Shown: positions 40,897-49,724 of the stretch, in pieces
Layout: the number at the start of each line of letters is the position of its first letter
Position numbering within the stretch: position 1 is the first letter of the stretch
Assembly: GCA_965222015.1 (NCBI GenBank)
Contig: CBDCTL010000008.1
Span: forward strand, 62,001-126,000
Reading direction: 5' to 3'
Source of the DNA: JANQPX01 sp965222015
GTDB lineage: Bacteria > Pseudomonadota > Alphaproteobacteria > Geminicoccales > Geminicoccaceae
Length of the DNA: 64,000 nucleotides
Notes under the pieces: generated by a model
Told to the model about the DNA's origin: nothing
Databases searched by the model: none
The model's input: only the letters and a program-made list of their open reading frames with translations
Program-made: the position numbers and the translations under genes

Positions 40897-41697
40897 TCAC
40901 CCCTGAAGGATCGAGGACACCAGCAGCTGGCTGTAGGCGTGCTGCGGATCGTCCAGGACCTGATCGGTCAGGCCGAGTTCCACCGCGCGTCCGCGCTGCA
41001 TCACCATCATGCGGTGGGACAACAATCGCGCGACGGCGAGATCGTGGGTCACGATAATCACTGACAGCGACAGTTCGTTGACCAGCCCGCGCAGCAGGTC
41101 GAGGAGCCGCGCCTGCACCGAGACGTCGAGCCCGCCGGTCGGCTCGTCCATGAACATAAGCCTGGGCCCGGTCACAAGATTGCGTGCGATCTGCAGGCGC
41201 TGCTGCATACCGCCGGAGAAAGTCTTCGGGCGATCATCGATGCGGCCCTGATCGATCTCGACCCGCGCCATCCATGCAAGCGCTTCGCCACGAATCCTGC
41301 CGTAGTGGCGAGCACCCACGGCCATCAGCCGCTCGCCGATATTGGCACCGGCGCTGACGCCGAGATGGAGGCCGTCCCGCGGGTTCTGGTGCACGAAACC
41401 CCATTCCGTTCGCATGAGCAGCCGGCGCGCGGGCTCGTCGAGGGTGGTGATCTCGACCTCGTCGCCGTCACGCTTCTTGTAATGCACCCGGCCGGCATCG
41501 ACGGCGAGGCCGGCGCCGAGGCAATTGAGCAGCGTCGTCTTGCCCGAACCGCTTTCGCCGACCACGGCGAGTACCTCGCCGGGCCAGAGATCGAAGCTCA
41601 GATCGTCGACGGCGATCGTTTTGCCGAAGCTTCTGGAAAGACCGTCGACGGTCAGGAGTGGCAACTCGTCGTCCGCGAACTCAGCGCCGAAAAACAT
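40897..41697 (-). CDS. phnK: C-P lyase ABC-type subunit PhnK
   Basis: A 266-residue ATPase. Walker A GESGSGKT, FVHQNPRDGLHLGVSAG, signature FSGGMQQRLQIARN, Walker B LMFMDEPTGGLD, H-loop IIVTHD. It docks on the PhnGHIJ core complex. ATG overlaps the phnJ stop (ATGA). Confidence 0.96.
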   Translation of the reverse strand: MFFGAEFADDELPLLTVDGLSRSFGKTIAVDDLSFDLWPGEVLAVVGESGSGKTTLLNCLGAGLAVDAGRVHYKKRDGDEVEITTLDEPARRLLMRTEWGFVHQNPRDGLHLGVSAGANIGERLMAVGARHYGRIRGEALAWMARVEIDQGRIDDRPKTFSGGMQQRLQIARNLVTGPRLMFMDEPTGGLDVSVQARLLDLLRGLVNELSLSVIIVTHDLAVARLLSHRMMVMQRGRAVELGLTDQVLDDPQHAYSQLLVSSILQG

Positions 41698-42719
41698 CAG
41701 CCGACCTCCCTGCCGTCATCGCGAAACGCCTCTGGCACATCATACGATGCCGGTCCGCGATGGCCCCGGGCGCGACGCGACGCGCAGTAATCCGTATCGG
41801 AGCAGGTGAACATGCGCCCGCCCCTGTCGTCGGTCACGACCTCGTCGAGATAGGCGTCATCGGCGCTGCAAAGCGCGCAAACCTCATCCCAGCGCTGCAC
41901 CTCGAAAGGGTAATCCTCGAAGTCCAGGCTCACAACCTTCGTATAGGGCGGGATCGCGTAGATGCGCTTTTCGCGGCCCGCACCGAACAGCTGCAAAGCG
42001 GCGCAATCGTCCATCTTCGGATTGTCGAATTTCGGCGTGGGCGATGGCGACATGACGTAACGTTCATTGACCAGTACGGGATAGTCATAGCTGGTGGCGA
42101 TACGGCCGAGACGAGCAATATCCTCGTAGAGCTTGACGTGCATCACGCCATAATCGGCGAGCGCGTGCATCTTCCGGCTCTCGGTCTCGCGCGGCTCCAG
42201 CCAGCGCAGCGGCTCCGGGATCGGCACCTGATAGACGAAGATCTGGTTTTCTTTCAACGGTGTTTCCGGAATGCGGTGACGGGATTGAATAATCGTCGCG
42301 GACTCGGTCCGCTCGGTTACTCTGACGTTCGTGACACGCTGGAAGAAGGCACGGATCGAGATGGCGTTCGTCGTATCGTCAGAGCCCTGGTCGATCACCT
42401 TCAGCACGTCGTCCGGCCCGATGCAGGCCGCCGTCACCTGAATTCCGCCCGTACCCCAGCCATAGGGCAACGGCATGTCGCGCGACGCGAACGGCACCTG
42501 ATACCCCGGCACTGCCACCGCCTTCAAAATCGCGCGCCGAATCATCCGTTTCGTCTGCTCATCCAGATACCCAAAATTATAGTGCGAGTGCGACGCGCAC
42601 CTCGTCGACTTGGCGTCCGTGGCAGACGGGCCGGTGGTTTCTCTCGCCACATTGTCCTTGGACGTGGCGCGGTCCTCGTCGCTGCCATCCGTGGGAGGTA
42701 CGTCAACGCCAGAACTCAT
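41697..42719 (-). CDS. phnJ: Alpha-D-ribose 1-methylphosphonate 5-phosphate C-P lyase
   Basis: A 340-residue radical-SAM enzyme that breaks the carbon-phosphorus bond. The catalytic cysteines are all present with the exact family spacing C-x2-C-x21-C-x5-C (CALC ... CSDTDYC). N-terminal ~45 residues are a variable Ser/Thr/Asp-rich extension before HSHYNFGYLDEQTKRMIRR. Start 42719 forms ATGA with phnI; longer open frame to 43226 is antisense-like. Confidence 0.97.
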   Translation of the reverse strand: MSSGVDVPPTDGSDEDRATSKDNVARETTGPSATDAKSTRCASHSHYNFGYLDEQTKRMIRRAILKAVAVPGYQVPFASRDMPLPYGWGTGGIQVTAACIGPDDVLKVIDQGSDDTTNAISIRAFFQRVTNVRVTERTESATIIQSRHRIPETPLKENQIFVYQVPIPEPLRWLEPRETESRKMHALADYGVMHVKLYEDIARLGRIATSYDYPVLVNERYVMSPSPTPKFDNPKMDDCAALQLFGAGREKRIYAIPPYTKVVSLDFEDYPFEVQRWDEVCALCSADDAYLDEVVTDDRGGRMFTCSDTDYCASRRARGHRGPASYDVPEAFRDDGREVG

Positions 42720-43801
42720 TCCGCCGCTCCGAGGTCGAGGCTGAGCGCCTCGCTCCGGAGGCGCCGGATGGTTTCGAGTTCGCCTTGGAAGTCGACATAG
42801 TGGGGGAGCTTGAGGTGCTCGACGAAACCGGCCGCCTGGACGTTGTCGGCGTGATAAAGGACGAATTCCTCGTCCTGGGCAGGTGCGGTGACCTCTTCGC
42901 CCATCTCCGCCGCGCGAAGCGCGCGGTCGACCAGCGCCATGGACATGGCCTTCCTTTCGCAATGGCCGAAGACAAGGCCGTAGCCGCGGGTGAACTGTGC
43001 GGGCTCGGTCTTCGAGCCCTCGAACTGATTCACCATCTGACATTCGGTGATCTCGATTTCGCCGATCACGATCTCGAAGCCGAGTTCTTCGGGCGTAAAG
43101 CTGACAGCGACCAGGCCTAGCCTGATCTCGCCGACAAAGGGATGAGTGCGCCCGAAGCCGCGCTGGCTCGAATAGCCCAGCGCCAGGAGAAATCCTTCGT
43201 CGCCACGCGCGAGGCTCTGCAGGCAAACGTCGCGCCCGGCGGGCAACAGCAGCGGCTCGCGTGTCACATCCCCAACCCGATCGTCAGCCGCATCGACTTC
43301 TTCTTGGATCAGGCCCTCGTGATTCAGGATGTCCGTCACCCTGGGCATGTCGCCCTGTTCGGGCTCGCCTTGCAAAGCCTTCACCGGCTCCGTGCCGGCG
43401 GCGAGCATGAAGTCGAGGAGGCGGTGGCTGTAGTCGAAGGTCGGGCCAAGGAGCTGGCCGCCGGGAAGATCCTTGAAGGTCGCGGAGATGCGCCGCTTGA
43501 CCGTCATCACCGATGTGTCGATCGGTGTGGCGTAGCCGAAGCGCGGCAGCGTGGTGCGATAGGCGCGAAGCAGGAACGCCGCCTCGACCAGATCACCCCG
43601 CGCCTGCTTGATCGCGAGCGCGGCGAGGTCCGGATCGACGATCGAGCCTTCGTTCATGACGCGGTCGGTGGCGATGGTGAGCTGCGCCCTGATCTGACTG
43701 ACGGTCAGCTCCTCGATCCCTGGATCACCGCGCCTTGCCTCGGCCAGCCACAGATGGGCGTTTCGGATCGCCTTTTCCCCACCTTTGACCGCGACATACA
43801 T
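42716..43801 (-). CDS. phnI: C-P lyase core subunit PhnI
   Basis: A 361-residue protein starting MYVAVKGGEKAIRNAH, the hallmark PhnI N-terminus, with QARGDLVEAAFLLRAYRTTLPR and FDYSHRLLDFML. PhnI is the nucleosidase that, with PhnGHL, transfers the methylphosphonate group to the C1 of ATP ribose. Three bases separate it from phnH; ATGA with phnJ. Confidence 0.96.
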   Translation of the reverse strand: MYVAVKGGEKAIRNAHLWLAEARRGDPGIEELTVSQIRAQLTIATDRVMNEGSIVDPDLAALAIKQARGDLVEAAFLLRAYRTTLPRFGYATPIDTSVMTVKRRISATFKDLPGGQLLGPTFDYSHRLLDFMLAAGTEPVKALQGEPEQGDMPRVTDILNHEGLIQEEVDAADDRVGDVTREPLLLPAGRDVCLQSLARGDEGFLLALGYSSQRGFGRTHPFVGEIRLGLVAVSFTPEELGFEIVIGEIEITECQMVNQFEGSKTEPAQFTRGYGLVFGHCERKAMSMALVDRALRAAEMGEEVTAPAQDEEFVLYHADNVQAAGFVEHLKLPHYVDFQGELETIRRLRSEALSLDLGAAE

Positions 43802-43804
43802 GGG

Positions 43805-44404
43805 TCAAGCCTCCAGCGTAGCGGTGCGCGGCAGGCAGGCGAGCCGACGTCCGTGTGAAAAAATCAGATCGACACCGTTCGGAAAACCGGCGCGGTTGGT
43901 GTGCCAACGCTCTTCGAAGTTTTCCGGGAGACCGAGAACGCGGAGCCATGCCTGGTGTCGTATGCCGGGTCCGGTCAGCGTCCAGCCCTCTCCTTCAGCG
44001 AGGCCGTCGACCTGAACGATCAGCGTCGCCGCCCGATCGGGATATTCAGATGTTCCATGATGGAATGCCGACAGCGCCGGCATGCGTGCCGCATCGCTGA
44101 TCAACGCGAAGGCCGCGTCGCCCGGCTGCTCGACGATCGGGCAGCCGCAATGAAAGCTCAGATTTTCGATGACGCCGAGCGCCGAGAGCCTCTCGTCCAG
44201 CCAGACCGGCGTTTCGAAATCGAGCAAGGTCAAAGCCAGCGCGAAGGTGGCGTCGTCGAATGGGGGTGGCGCTGTCGGCGCATCGTCCGCAAGCGTTTCG
44301 ATGTGGCCTGGATGCGCCATGGCATCGAGCACACGCCGGAACACGCTTTGCGCCTGCAGAGGAGGATCGGCGAAGCCCGGAGCGAGCTTTGCGGTTGTCG
44401 TCAT
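43805..44404 (-). CDS. phnH: C-P lyase core subunit PhnH
   Basis: A 199-residue subunit: GFADPPLQAQSVFRRVLDAMAHPG at the N-terminus, LTLLDFETPVWLD, FHCGCPIV, and DGLAEGEGWTLTGPGI. Length and motifs fit PhnH, the dimer-capping subunit of the PhnGHIJ core. ATGA overlap with phnG. Confidence 0.95.
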   Translation of the reverse strand: MTTTAKLAPGFADPPLQAQSVFRRVLDAMAHPGHIETLADDAPTAPPPFDDATFALALTLLDFETPVWLDERLSALGVIENLSFHCGCPIVEQPGDAAFALISDAARMPALSAFHHGTSEYPDRAATLIVQVDGLAEGEGWTLTGPGIRHQAWLRVLGLPENFEERWHTNRAGFPNGVDLIFSHGRRLACLPRTATLEA

Positions 44405-44850
44405 TCGCTCTCACCCCTGACCATGGTGAAGAAGTCGACCCTGGTCGCCGCCGCCTTCGCCTCGGTCTCCTTTTTCCTGTCATCGAGCGCCGACGCCAGG
44501 GGCTTGATCACCGCTTCGGCCAACGCTGCCCGGCGTGCGGGCTCCTGAAGGGCGGCATCGAGCCTGGCGGTGAGTTCGGCATGGGCCTTGTCCCGGCCCT
44601 GGACATAGCCGTGGCCGACATGGCCGGAAGCGCTGCGCACGGAACAGCGAGTCACCGGCATCTCGCCAAGATTGAAACGCTGACCATTGCCGCCCGCGCG
44701 CCCGCGGACCATGACCAGCCCGACTTCGGCAGGGCGCAACAGCTCGACTTCGGGGATTTCCTGACCAGCGAGCGCCGCCTCGATCGCCGCCCGCTCCGAC
44801 CGCGCCAGCACCGATAGCCAATGTCGCCTTGCTTCGGTCTCGTCCAACAC
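44401..44850 (-). CDS. phnG: C-P lyase core subunit PhnG
   Basis: A 149-residue subunit with RRHWLSVLARS, EVGLVMVRGRAGGNGQRFNLGEM and GHGYVQGRDKAHAEL, matching PhnG. First gene of phnGHIJKL. The start is GTG with GAAGGGG upstream. A palindromic operator lies 33 bp upstream. phnF, phnCDE and phnN are not present beside it in intact form. Confidence 0.95.
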   Translation of the reverse strand: MLDETEARRHWLSVLARSERAAIEAALAGQEIPEVELLRPAEVGLVMVRGRAGGNGQRFNLGEMPVTRCSVRSASGHVGHGYVQGRDKAHAELTARLDAALQEPARRAALAEAVIKPLASALDDRKKETEAKAAATRVDFFTMVRGESE

Positions 44851-44875
44851 TATGCCCCTTCTAAGGGAAGACTCT

Positions 44876-45475
44876 CTATTTTATATAGATGTCTATACAA
44901 GTCACGGCGCCGTAGTCGACATGGTCGGTCTTCGGTGTAGCACTCTCCGGCAGGGGGCCGAAGCGATCGACCACCTCGTGCACGGCATCCGGTGTCTGCG
45001 TATGCGTGTGGCCGTGAATGGAAAACGTCCAATGTCTATGGACCCGGGCCTTGTGGTTCACCAGGTAAGCGGAGCCTGCCGAGCCGGTGTGCACGACCGC
45101 ATAGGACTTGCCGGCACGCGCAAGCGCACAGCCGAGGCCATCCGCCTCGACGAAATACCCGACATGATGTGCCTCGGCCGCCCGCAGATCCACAGCGGCC
45201 GAGGTGTCGAGCAGGCGGTTCGCGATCACCGCCGGGTGAAACATCTTGTTGTTCATCACACCGTGGGGCTCGGGCTTGGCGCCGGTCGCGAAGCTGGTGG
45301 TCGCCACCCGCGTAACCGAAGGAAAGACCGAACGGCTGTCGCGAAACCAGATCCCGTCATGGGCGAAACGCCAGAGATTCGGCATGTGCTCCGCCGTCAT
45401 CCGGTCGGGACGGAGGCCGTCGAACACGCAGATCACGGCTTGCTTGAAGGTCGCTCGAACCATTGTTCTCTCCAC
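44876..45475 (-). pseudogene. Truncated type I phosphodiesterase/nucleotide pyrophosphatase
   Basis: A 199-residue frame with a good N-terminal half of the phn-linked phosphodiesterase family: ICVFDGLRPDRMTAEHMPNL (first metal Asp), FPSVTRVATTSFATG (nucleophile Thr) and GAKPEPHGVMNNKM. Relatives continue ~80-100 residues further to the DHG/His second metal site, which is missing. The last residues (TCIDIYIK) are encoded by the phnG operator and promoter DNA, so the 3' end was lost when this DNA was joined to the phn promoter. Confidence 0.7.
44884..44897 (-). promoter_or_regulatory. Palindromic operator before phnG (PhnF-like)
   Basis: TATAGATGTCTATA, a 6-bp inverted repeat with 2-bp centre in an AT-rich patch, lies 33 bp before the phnG GTG. 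Its GTATAGAC-like core resembles GntR/HutC (PhnF) operators. No phnF gene is visible here, so the regulator assignment is inference. Confidence 0.55.
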
Positions 45476-45726
45476 ACCTCTGAGGCCTGCATCATAAGAT
45501 CAAGCAGGCTGACGCGACCGCTCCATGACGCTTCCATCGTCGCCAAACCTGCATAAAGGAAGACATCATCGCTTTCATCCTGACCCATGAGGGAAACGAG
45601 AAATGTCGTGGCATGGACCTGGTAGCGATCGAAGACGGCGCCTATGGCATCGTCCGCTCCATGTACACGACGACAGGCTTCCAGCAATACGACAACTTCA
45701 CTGGCGAATAGGATCTGGGGCGACCA

Positions 45727-46170
45727 ATGACCGTGGCGGACGCGGCCAGGCGGCTACCTGATGCGTCGCTTGTCGACGCCCCGTCGAACGAGGCGTCGCC
45801 GGAGACAGCTGCAGGACAAGTCGATCTTCAGGCGGACGCGCTGCAGGTTCACTATGACTAGCCTGACACCGGCGCCAAAGGAACGAACCGGCCGCGCCAG
45901 CCGCATCGACACCATCTTCTGCGCGATCATTCCCGCGGCCATGCCGTCCTTCATCACCACTTCGCTGCTCGCGCTGGAAAAAGGCGACGCGCTCGTCGGT
46001 CGTGCCCGACCTCGTGGGCACCGGCGGCATCGGCTTCGAGCTCAAGGTCGCGGATCGCTTTCTTCGACTATCAACTTGCCATGACCATCATCCTGATGAT
46101 CTATGCGTTCGTACTGATGGTTGGGCGTTTGGGCAGCCTGTTGCGCAACCGCATCATCGAGGGGGCTTGA
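45727..46170 (+). pseudogene. phnE-like permease relic
   Basis: The clear part is the C-terminal permease: FCAIIPAAMPSFITTSLLALEK in one frame (from ~45909), VVPDLVGTGGIGFELKVADRF in the next (from ~46000), and FDYQLAMTIILMIYAFVLMVG through RNRIIEGA in the third, ending at TGA 46168-46170. This is the phosphonate ABC permease PhnE end with two frameshifts and loss of residues between EK and VVPD. The upstream part (ATG 45727, MTVADAARRLPDASL) is only tentatively the N-terminus. A fragment just before it (45614-45712, ending FTGE) could be the tail of phnD. Confidence 0.65.
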
Positions 46171-46180
46171 GGTGATGAGA

Positions 46181-46468
46181 ACCGACACGCCGCGCCATCG
46201 GCGAGATCACCCGCATGCTCAAGCCGGGCGGCCACTACCAGGGCACCATGCTGTCCAAGCGCGATCGCAATTCCGGGCTCGGTCGGGAGATCGCGCCGGA
46301 TACGTTCATCAGCGAGGCGTGGCTGACAAGGCGCATCCGCATTTCTACTGCAATGCCATGGAGCTGATCCGACTGTTTCAAGATTTCGAGCTGATTCGCC
46401 TCGAGGATGGACTGACGGGAGAACCCGGTTCCTGGCACTGGCACATGATCGCCGAGCGGACCGGTTGA
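46181..46468 (+). pseudogene. SAM methyltransferase C-terminal relic
   Basis: Reads EITRMLKPGGHYQGTMLSKRD, then REIAPDTFISE in one frame, and after a frameshift near 46320 KAHPHFYCNAMELIRLFQDFELIRLEDG to GSWHWHMIAERTG. This is the end of a class I methyltransferase; the SAM-binding N-terminal half is absent. Its stop overlaps the phnM start (TGATG), showing it was once part of the phnE-methyltransferase-phnM transcription unit. Confidence 0.7.
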
Positions 46469-47628
46469 TGCGTCCGATCCATATCGAATGCGGCCGCGTT
46501 CTCATCGACGACGGTCTCAGCGAGACGAGCGTCACGATCGCGGACGGCATCATCGCGGCGATCGGCGACCCAAGGCCAGCGGATGCACTCGTCATCGACG
46601 CGAAAGGCCTCTTCGTGTTGCCCGGCATCGTCGACATTCACGGCGATGCGTTCGAGCGCCAGATCATGCCGCGTCCGGGCGTGCGTTTCGCCCTTTTGCT
46701 GGCGCTCGCCGACACCGACCGCCAGCTCGCAAGCTCCGGCATCACCACGGCCTATCATGGCGTGACGCTCTCCTGGGAACCGGGCCTGCGTTCGATAGAA
46801 GGCGGGCGGGCTTTCATGGCGGCGCTCGCCGAGGCGCGGCCTTTGCTCGTCATCGATCATCGCGTCCAGCTGCGGTTCGAAACCTTCGCTACCGAAGCCG
46901 TCGACGACGTCCTTCGATGGCTCGATGACGAGCCGAAGCCGGCGCTCGCCTTCAACGACCACACCTCGTCGACGGCCCGGAAGCTTGCAGAAGGCCAGCA
47001 TGAGAAGCTCGTAGAGTGGGCAACCCGTTGCGGGCTTTCCAAGGCAGCCTATCTCGAGCTGTTCGACCAGGTCTGGCGCCGCAAGGGTGAGATCGAACGG
47101 ACGATCGATCTTGTGGCGGCGTCAGCGCGCAAATCCGGCGCGGTCATGCTCTCCCATGACGATCGCATGCGCGACGATCGCCTGGCTTTTCGCCGCCTTG
47201 GCGCCGCCATCGCCGAGTTTCCCATGACCATTGAGGCGATCGAAGAAGCCCGAAGGGCGGGCGAGCCCGTCGTGCTCGGCGCTCCCAACGTGGTGCGCGG
47301 CGGCAGCCACACCGGCGCTCTCACCGCAGCCGACATGATCGAGCGTGGCCTCTGCTCGATCCTCGCCTCGGACTACCACTACCCATCGATGATCACGGCC
47401 GTCGACCTCCTCGTGCGCGAGCGGGGCCTGTGTCTCTCATCGGCCTGGACGCTGATCGCCGAGGGACCGGCTCTGGCGCTGGGCCATCGCGATCGCGGCC
47501 GGGTTCAGCCAGGCTTCCGCGCTGATCTCATTCTCGCCGATTTCGACTTGCGCCGAACGGCGTCCGTGATCGCCACCGTCGCCAACGGCCGCATCGCCTT
47601 TCTCACCGGGCATGAGCGGATCATCTGA
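46468..47628 (+). CDS. phnM: Alpha-D-ribose 1-methylphosphonate 5-triphosphate diphosphatase
   Basis: A 386-residue amidohydrolase-fold enzyme that removes pyrophosphate to give the C-P lyase substrate. Metal-binding LPGIVDIHGDAFERQ near residue 55, LAFNDHTSS, VMLSHDD, VLGAPNVVRGGSHTG and ILASDYHYPS are all present, so it appears intact. It is on the opposite strand from phnGHIJKL and follows a decayed phnE/methyltransferase stretch; its promoter is therefore unclear. Confidence 0.95.
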   Translation: MRPIHIECGRVLIDDGLSETSVTIADGIIAAIGDPRPADALVIDAKGLFVLPGIVDIHGDAFERQIMPRPGVRFALLLALADTDRQLASSGITTAYHGVTLSWEPGLRSIEGGRAFMAALAEARPLLVIDHRVQLRFETFATEAVDDVLRWLDDEPKPALAFNDHTSSTARKLAEGQHEKLVEWATRCGLSKAAYLELFDQVWRRKGEIERTIDLVAASARKSGAVMLSHDDRMRDDRLAFRRLGAAIAEFPMTIEAIEEARRAGEPVVLGAPNVVRGGSHTGALTAADMIERGLCSILASDYHYPSMITAVDLLVRERGLCLSSAWTLIAEGPALALGHRDRGRVQPGFRADLILADFDLRRTASVIATVANGRIAFLTGHERII

Positions 47629-47783
47629 AGCGAAGCGCATTTGTTCGACCGGCCTTGTCGCCTGCTCCGCCCTGCCTCCGGCTCCTGCTTCATCGCCTGC
47701 CACATGCGGTGCGCCGCAACGCGGCGCCATACGCTCCCCGCATTCCGCATGTCCTCCGCACAAATCGAAATGGACAGCGCCTG

Positions 47784-49001
47784 TTACACCGGCCGATCCA
47801 GGGATTGGCTTGCTGAGGCTGTCACCGGTTCGCCATCCTCGCCGTCAGGCTCTTCGTAGCGCGCCAGCAAGACGCCCAGCGGCTTCAGTGACTCGACGTG
47901 ATCGCAGCAGATCTTGAACGTGGTGAGCAGCGGCACGGCCAGCAACGCGCCTGCGATGCCCCAGAGCCAGGTCCACAGAATGAGCGCCATGAAGACCATG
48001 ACAGGGTTGAGCGACAGGCGCCTCGCCAGGATCGTCGGCGTGACCAGTTGTCCCTCGAGCGTGGTCAGCAGAAGATAGAAGACCGGCGGCAGCAGAATGC
48101 TGGTTATGCTGTCGAAGGTCAGGACGGCCACCAGCGAGATGATCGCCACGCCGATCATGGCACCGAGCAGCGGAATGTAGTTCAGGATGGCCGCCATCGC
48201 CCCCCAGAGCACCGGGTTGGGCACGCCGAGGACGAAAAGCGTGCCGGCGATGGCGGCGCCGAGCCCGGCGTTGATCACAGTGATGGTGAGCAGATAATAG
48301 GAGACGTCGCGTTCGACGTCCCGAACGATCTCGACCAGCCGCCTCTTGTCACGAAGCTTGGGAAGGACAGTGACGGCCTGGCGCAGCAAGTCGTCATTGG
48401 ATGCCAGAAGGAAGAACAGCAAGACGGTCGCGATGAGCAGTCCGGCGCCGACGGAGAGCGTACCTCCCAGAAAAAGCTGTGTCAGGGTCGGGCCCTCGAT
48501 GGTCACCGTGGTGGATTGGACTCCACCGCTGGCAGCCGTCGCTTCGCTGACCATTTCCTGCAGCTGGACGACCGCGCCGCGCAGCTCTTCGATCGATTGC
48601 CTGAACGAATAGAGCTTCCACTTCAGCTCAGACGCGGCCACCGGCAGATCGCGCATCCAGCGGGCTGCGGGGCCGGACAGGCTGTAGAATCCGGCAGCGA
48701 CGCTTGCCAGAACCGCAAGCAAGACAAGAGCGGATGCCAGTCCGTTGGGAATCTTGAGATGACGATCGAGCCAGCGCACCACCGGTGAGAGCAGGAGATA
48801 GATCAGGAGTGCCAGAACGACCGGTATGAGCAGCGCGCTTGCGAAATAGATAGTGTAGAAGACCGCGAGAAGGAAAAGGCCGGTGAGCATGCTCGATTGA
48901 ATGCGCTGCCCGCGTGGCGGGCGGTGTTTCGCCGAAGGCTCGACTTCGCGATCAGGATCACCAGCCTCGCTTCGAATGCCATTGTCGGTCGATCCCGTCA
49001 T
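47784..49001 (-). CDS. AI-2E family transporter
   Basis: A 405-residue inner-membrane protein of the YdiK/TqsA/PerM family: about eight TM segments, beginning GLFLLAVFYTIYFASALLIPVVLAL (in parts), a periplasmic soluble domain after the third helix, and the conserved region FVLGVPNPVLWGAMAAILNYIPLLGAMIG in its first half and LILWTWLWGIAGALLAVPLL near the end. Substrates vary (Na+/H+, autoinducer-2, others). Start 49001 is a conservative choice; ATGs at 49115/49112 with GGAGGG upstream give a longer cytosolic tail. Confidence 0.88.
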   Translation of the reverse strand: MTGSTDNGIRSEAGDPDREVEPSAKHRPPRGQRIQSSMLTGLFLLAVFYTIYFASALLIPVVLALLIYLLLSPVVRWLDRHLKIPNGLASALVLLAVLASVAAGFYSLSGPAARWMRDLPVAASELKWKLYSFRQSIEELRGAVVQLQEMVSEATAASGGVQSTTVTIEGPTLTQLFLGGTLSVGAGLLIATVLLFFLLASNDDLLRQAVTVLPKLRDKRRLVEIVRDVERDVSYYLLTITVINAGLGAAIAGTLFVLGVPNPVLWGAMAAILNYIPLLGAMIGVAIISLVAVLTFDSITSILLPPVFYLLLTTLEGQLVTPTILARRLSLNPVMVFMALILWTWLWGIAGALLAVPLLTTFKICCDHVESLKPLGVLLARYEEPDGEDGEPVTASASQSLDRPV

Positions 49002-49077
49002 GTCGACTTCATCCGCTCCGAGCACGCGAGCTTCTTCGGTGATACAGCTGCCATCGTCGGGAGTGAGCGCGCCGATC

Positions 49078-49284
49078 TCACCGGCGCTCTCGTCCTCCTG
49101 TCCACAGACCATCATGCCCTCCAGCACCGCGATGGTCAGCCTCCGGATCCGGGCTTTCAGATAGCCCTCGCACTGGACAACCGGCAAGCGTTTCGATGTA
49201 GACCTCCGTCGCGTGACTGCCGGCGAAAGCAGGATAAGCGACGTCCAGGCCGGCGGCCTTACCGCCGATGAGAGAGCGTGTCAT
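49078..49284 (-). CDS. Possible short ORF of unknown function
   Basis: A 68-residue frame from ATG 49284, preceded by a good GGAGGGG site at 7-8 nt. Starts MTRSLIGGKAAGLDVAYPAF. It overlaps the extended N-terminal part of the transporter frame. Residues after ~38 look like out-of-frame DNA, so it may be a frameshifted fragment or a leader. Not recognised. Confidence 0.3.
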   Translation of the reverse strand: MTRSLIGGKAAGLDVAYPAFAGSHATEVYIETLAGCPVRGLSESPDPEADHRGAGGHDGLWTGGRERR

Positions 49285-49399
49285 GATGTGACCCCTCCAT
49301 CGGATCGCATACGATTTCGAACGATCAGGTGGAAACAGCGGCTCCACAGACCCGCCTCTTCGAGAAAACCATGACGGTCCGATGGAGTTCCAAGATTCG

Positions 49400-49528
49400 G
49401 AAAAGAAATTTTCATAACAATAATGGTCTTCAGTCAATACTCAAAAAAGCAACAATTAATTTTTAATACAAGCAAAAACAGACGTCAGATATCACCGCTC
49501 CATGACTATCATTGATTTTCTATGATGG
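49400..49528. other. AT-rich intergenic island
   Basis: About 130 bp of clearly AT-rich sequence (many A/T runs, e.g. TTAATTTTTAATAC) in an otherwise GC-rich window, inside the roughly 440-bp gap 49285-49724. On the minus strand a TTGACT hexamer (49432-49437) could be a -35 element. No ORF, hairpin terminator or clear repeat was seen. The rest of the gap holds nothing I can support. Confidence 0.5.
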
Positions 49529-49724
49529 TCGCCTGGCCGATCATGTCACCGTCTAGCGGCCGCGGCGGCCTTCGACATGCAGGCATCGTTGACGAAAAAG
49601 AAATCGTCGGCGAGCAATGAAGTGTCGAAGCCGGCGATCAAGTCATGAAGTGATCGTCGGAGAGCCGCTGTCGACGTCCTCGCCCGACAACCGCGACGGC
49701 ATCGATCGCCGGGTCTTGCCTCTG

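Noticed and set aside
45433..45687. 84-codon minus-strand frame upstream of the broken phosphodiesterase
   Set aside because: TTG start, no ribosome site, overlaps the next gene; the plus strand here better fits a phnD tail before phnE.
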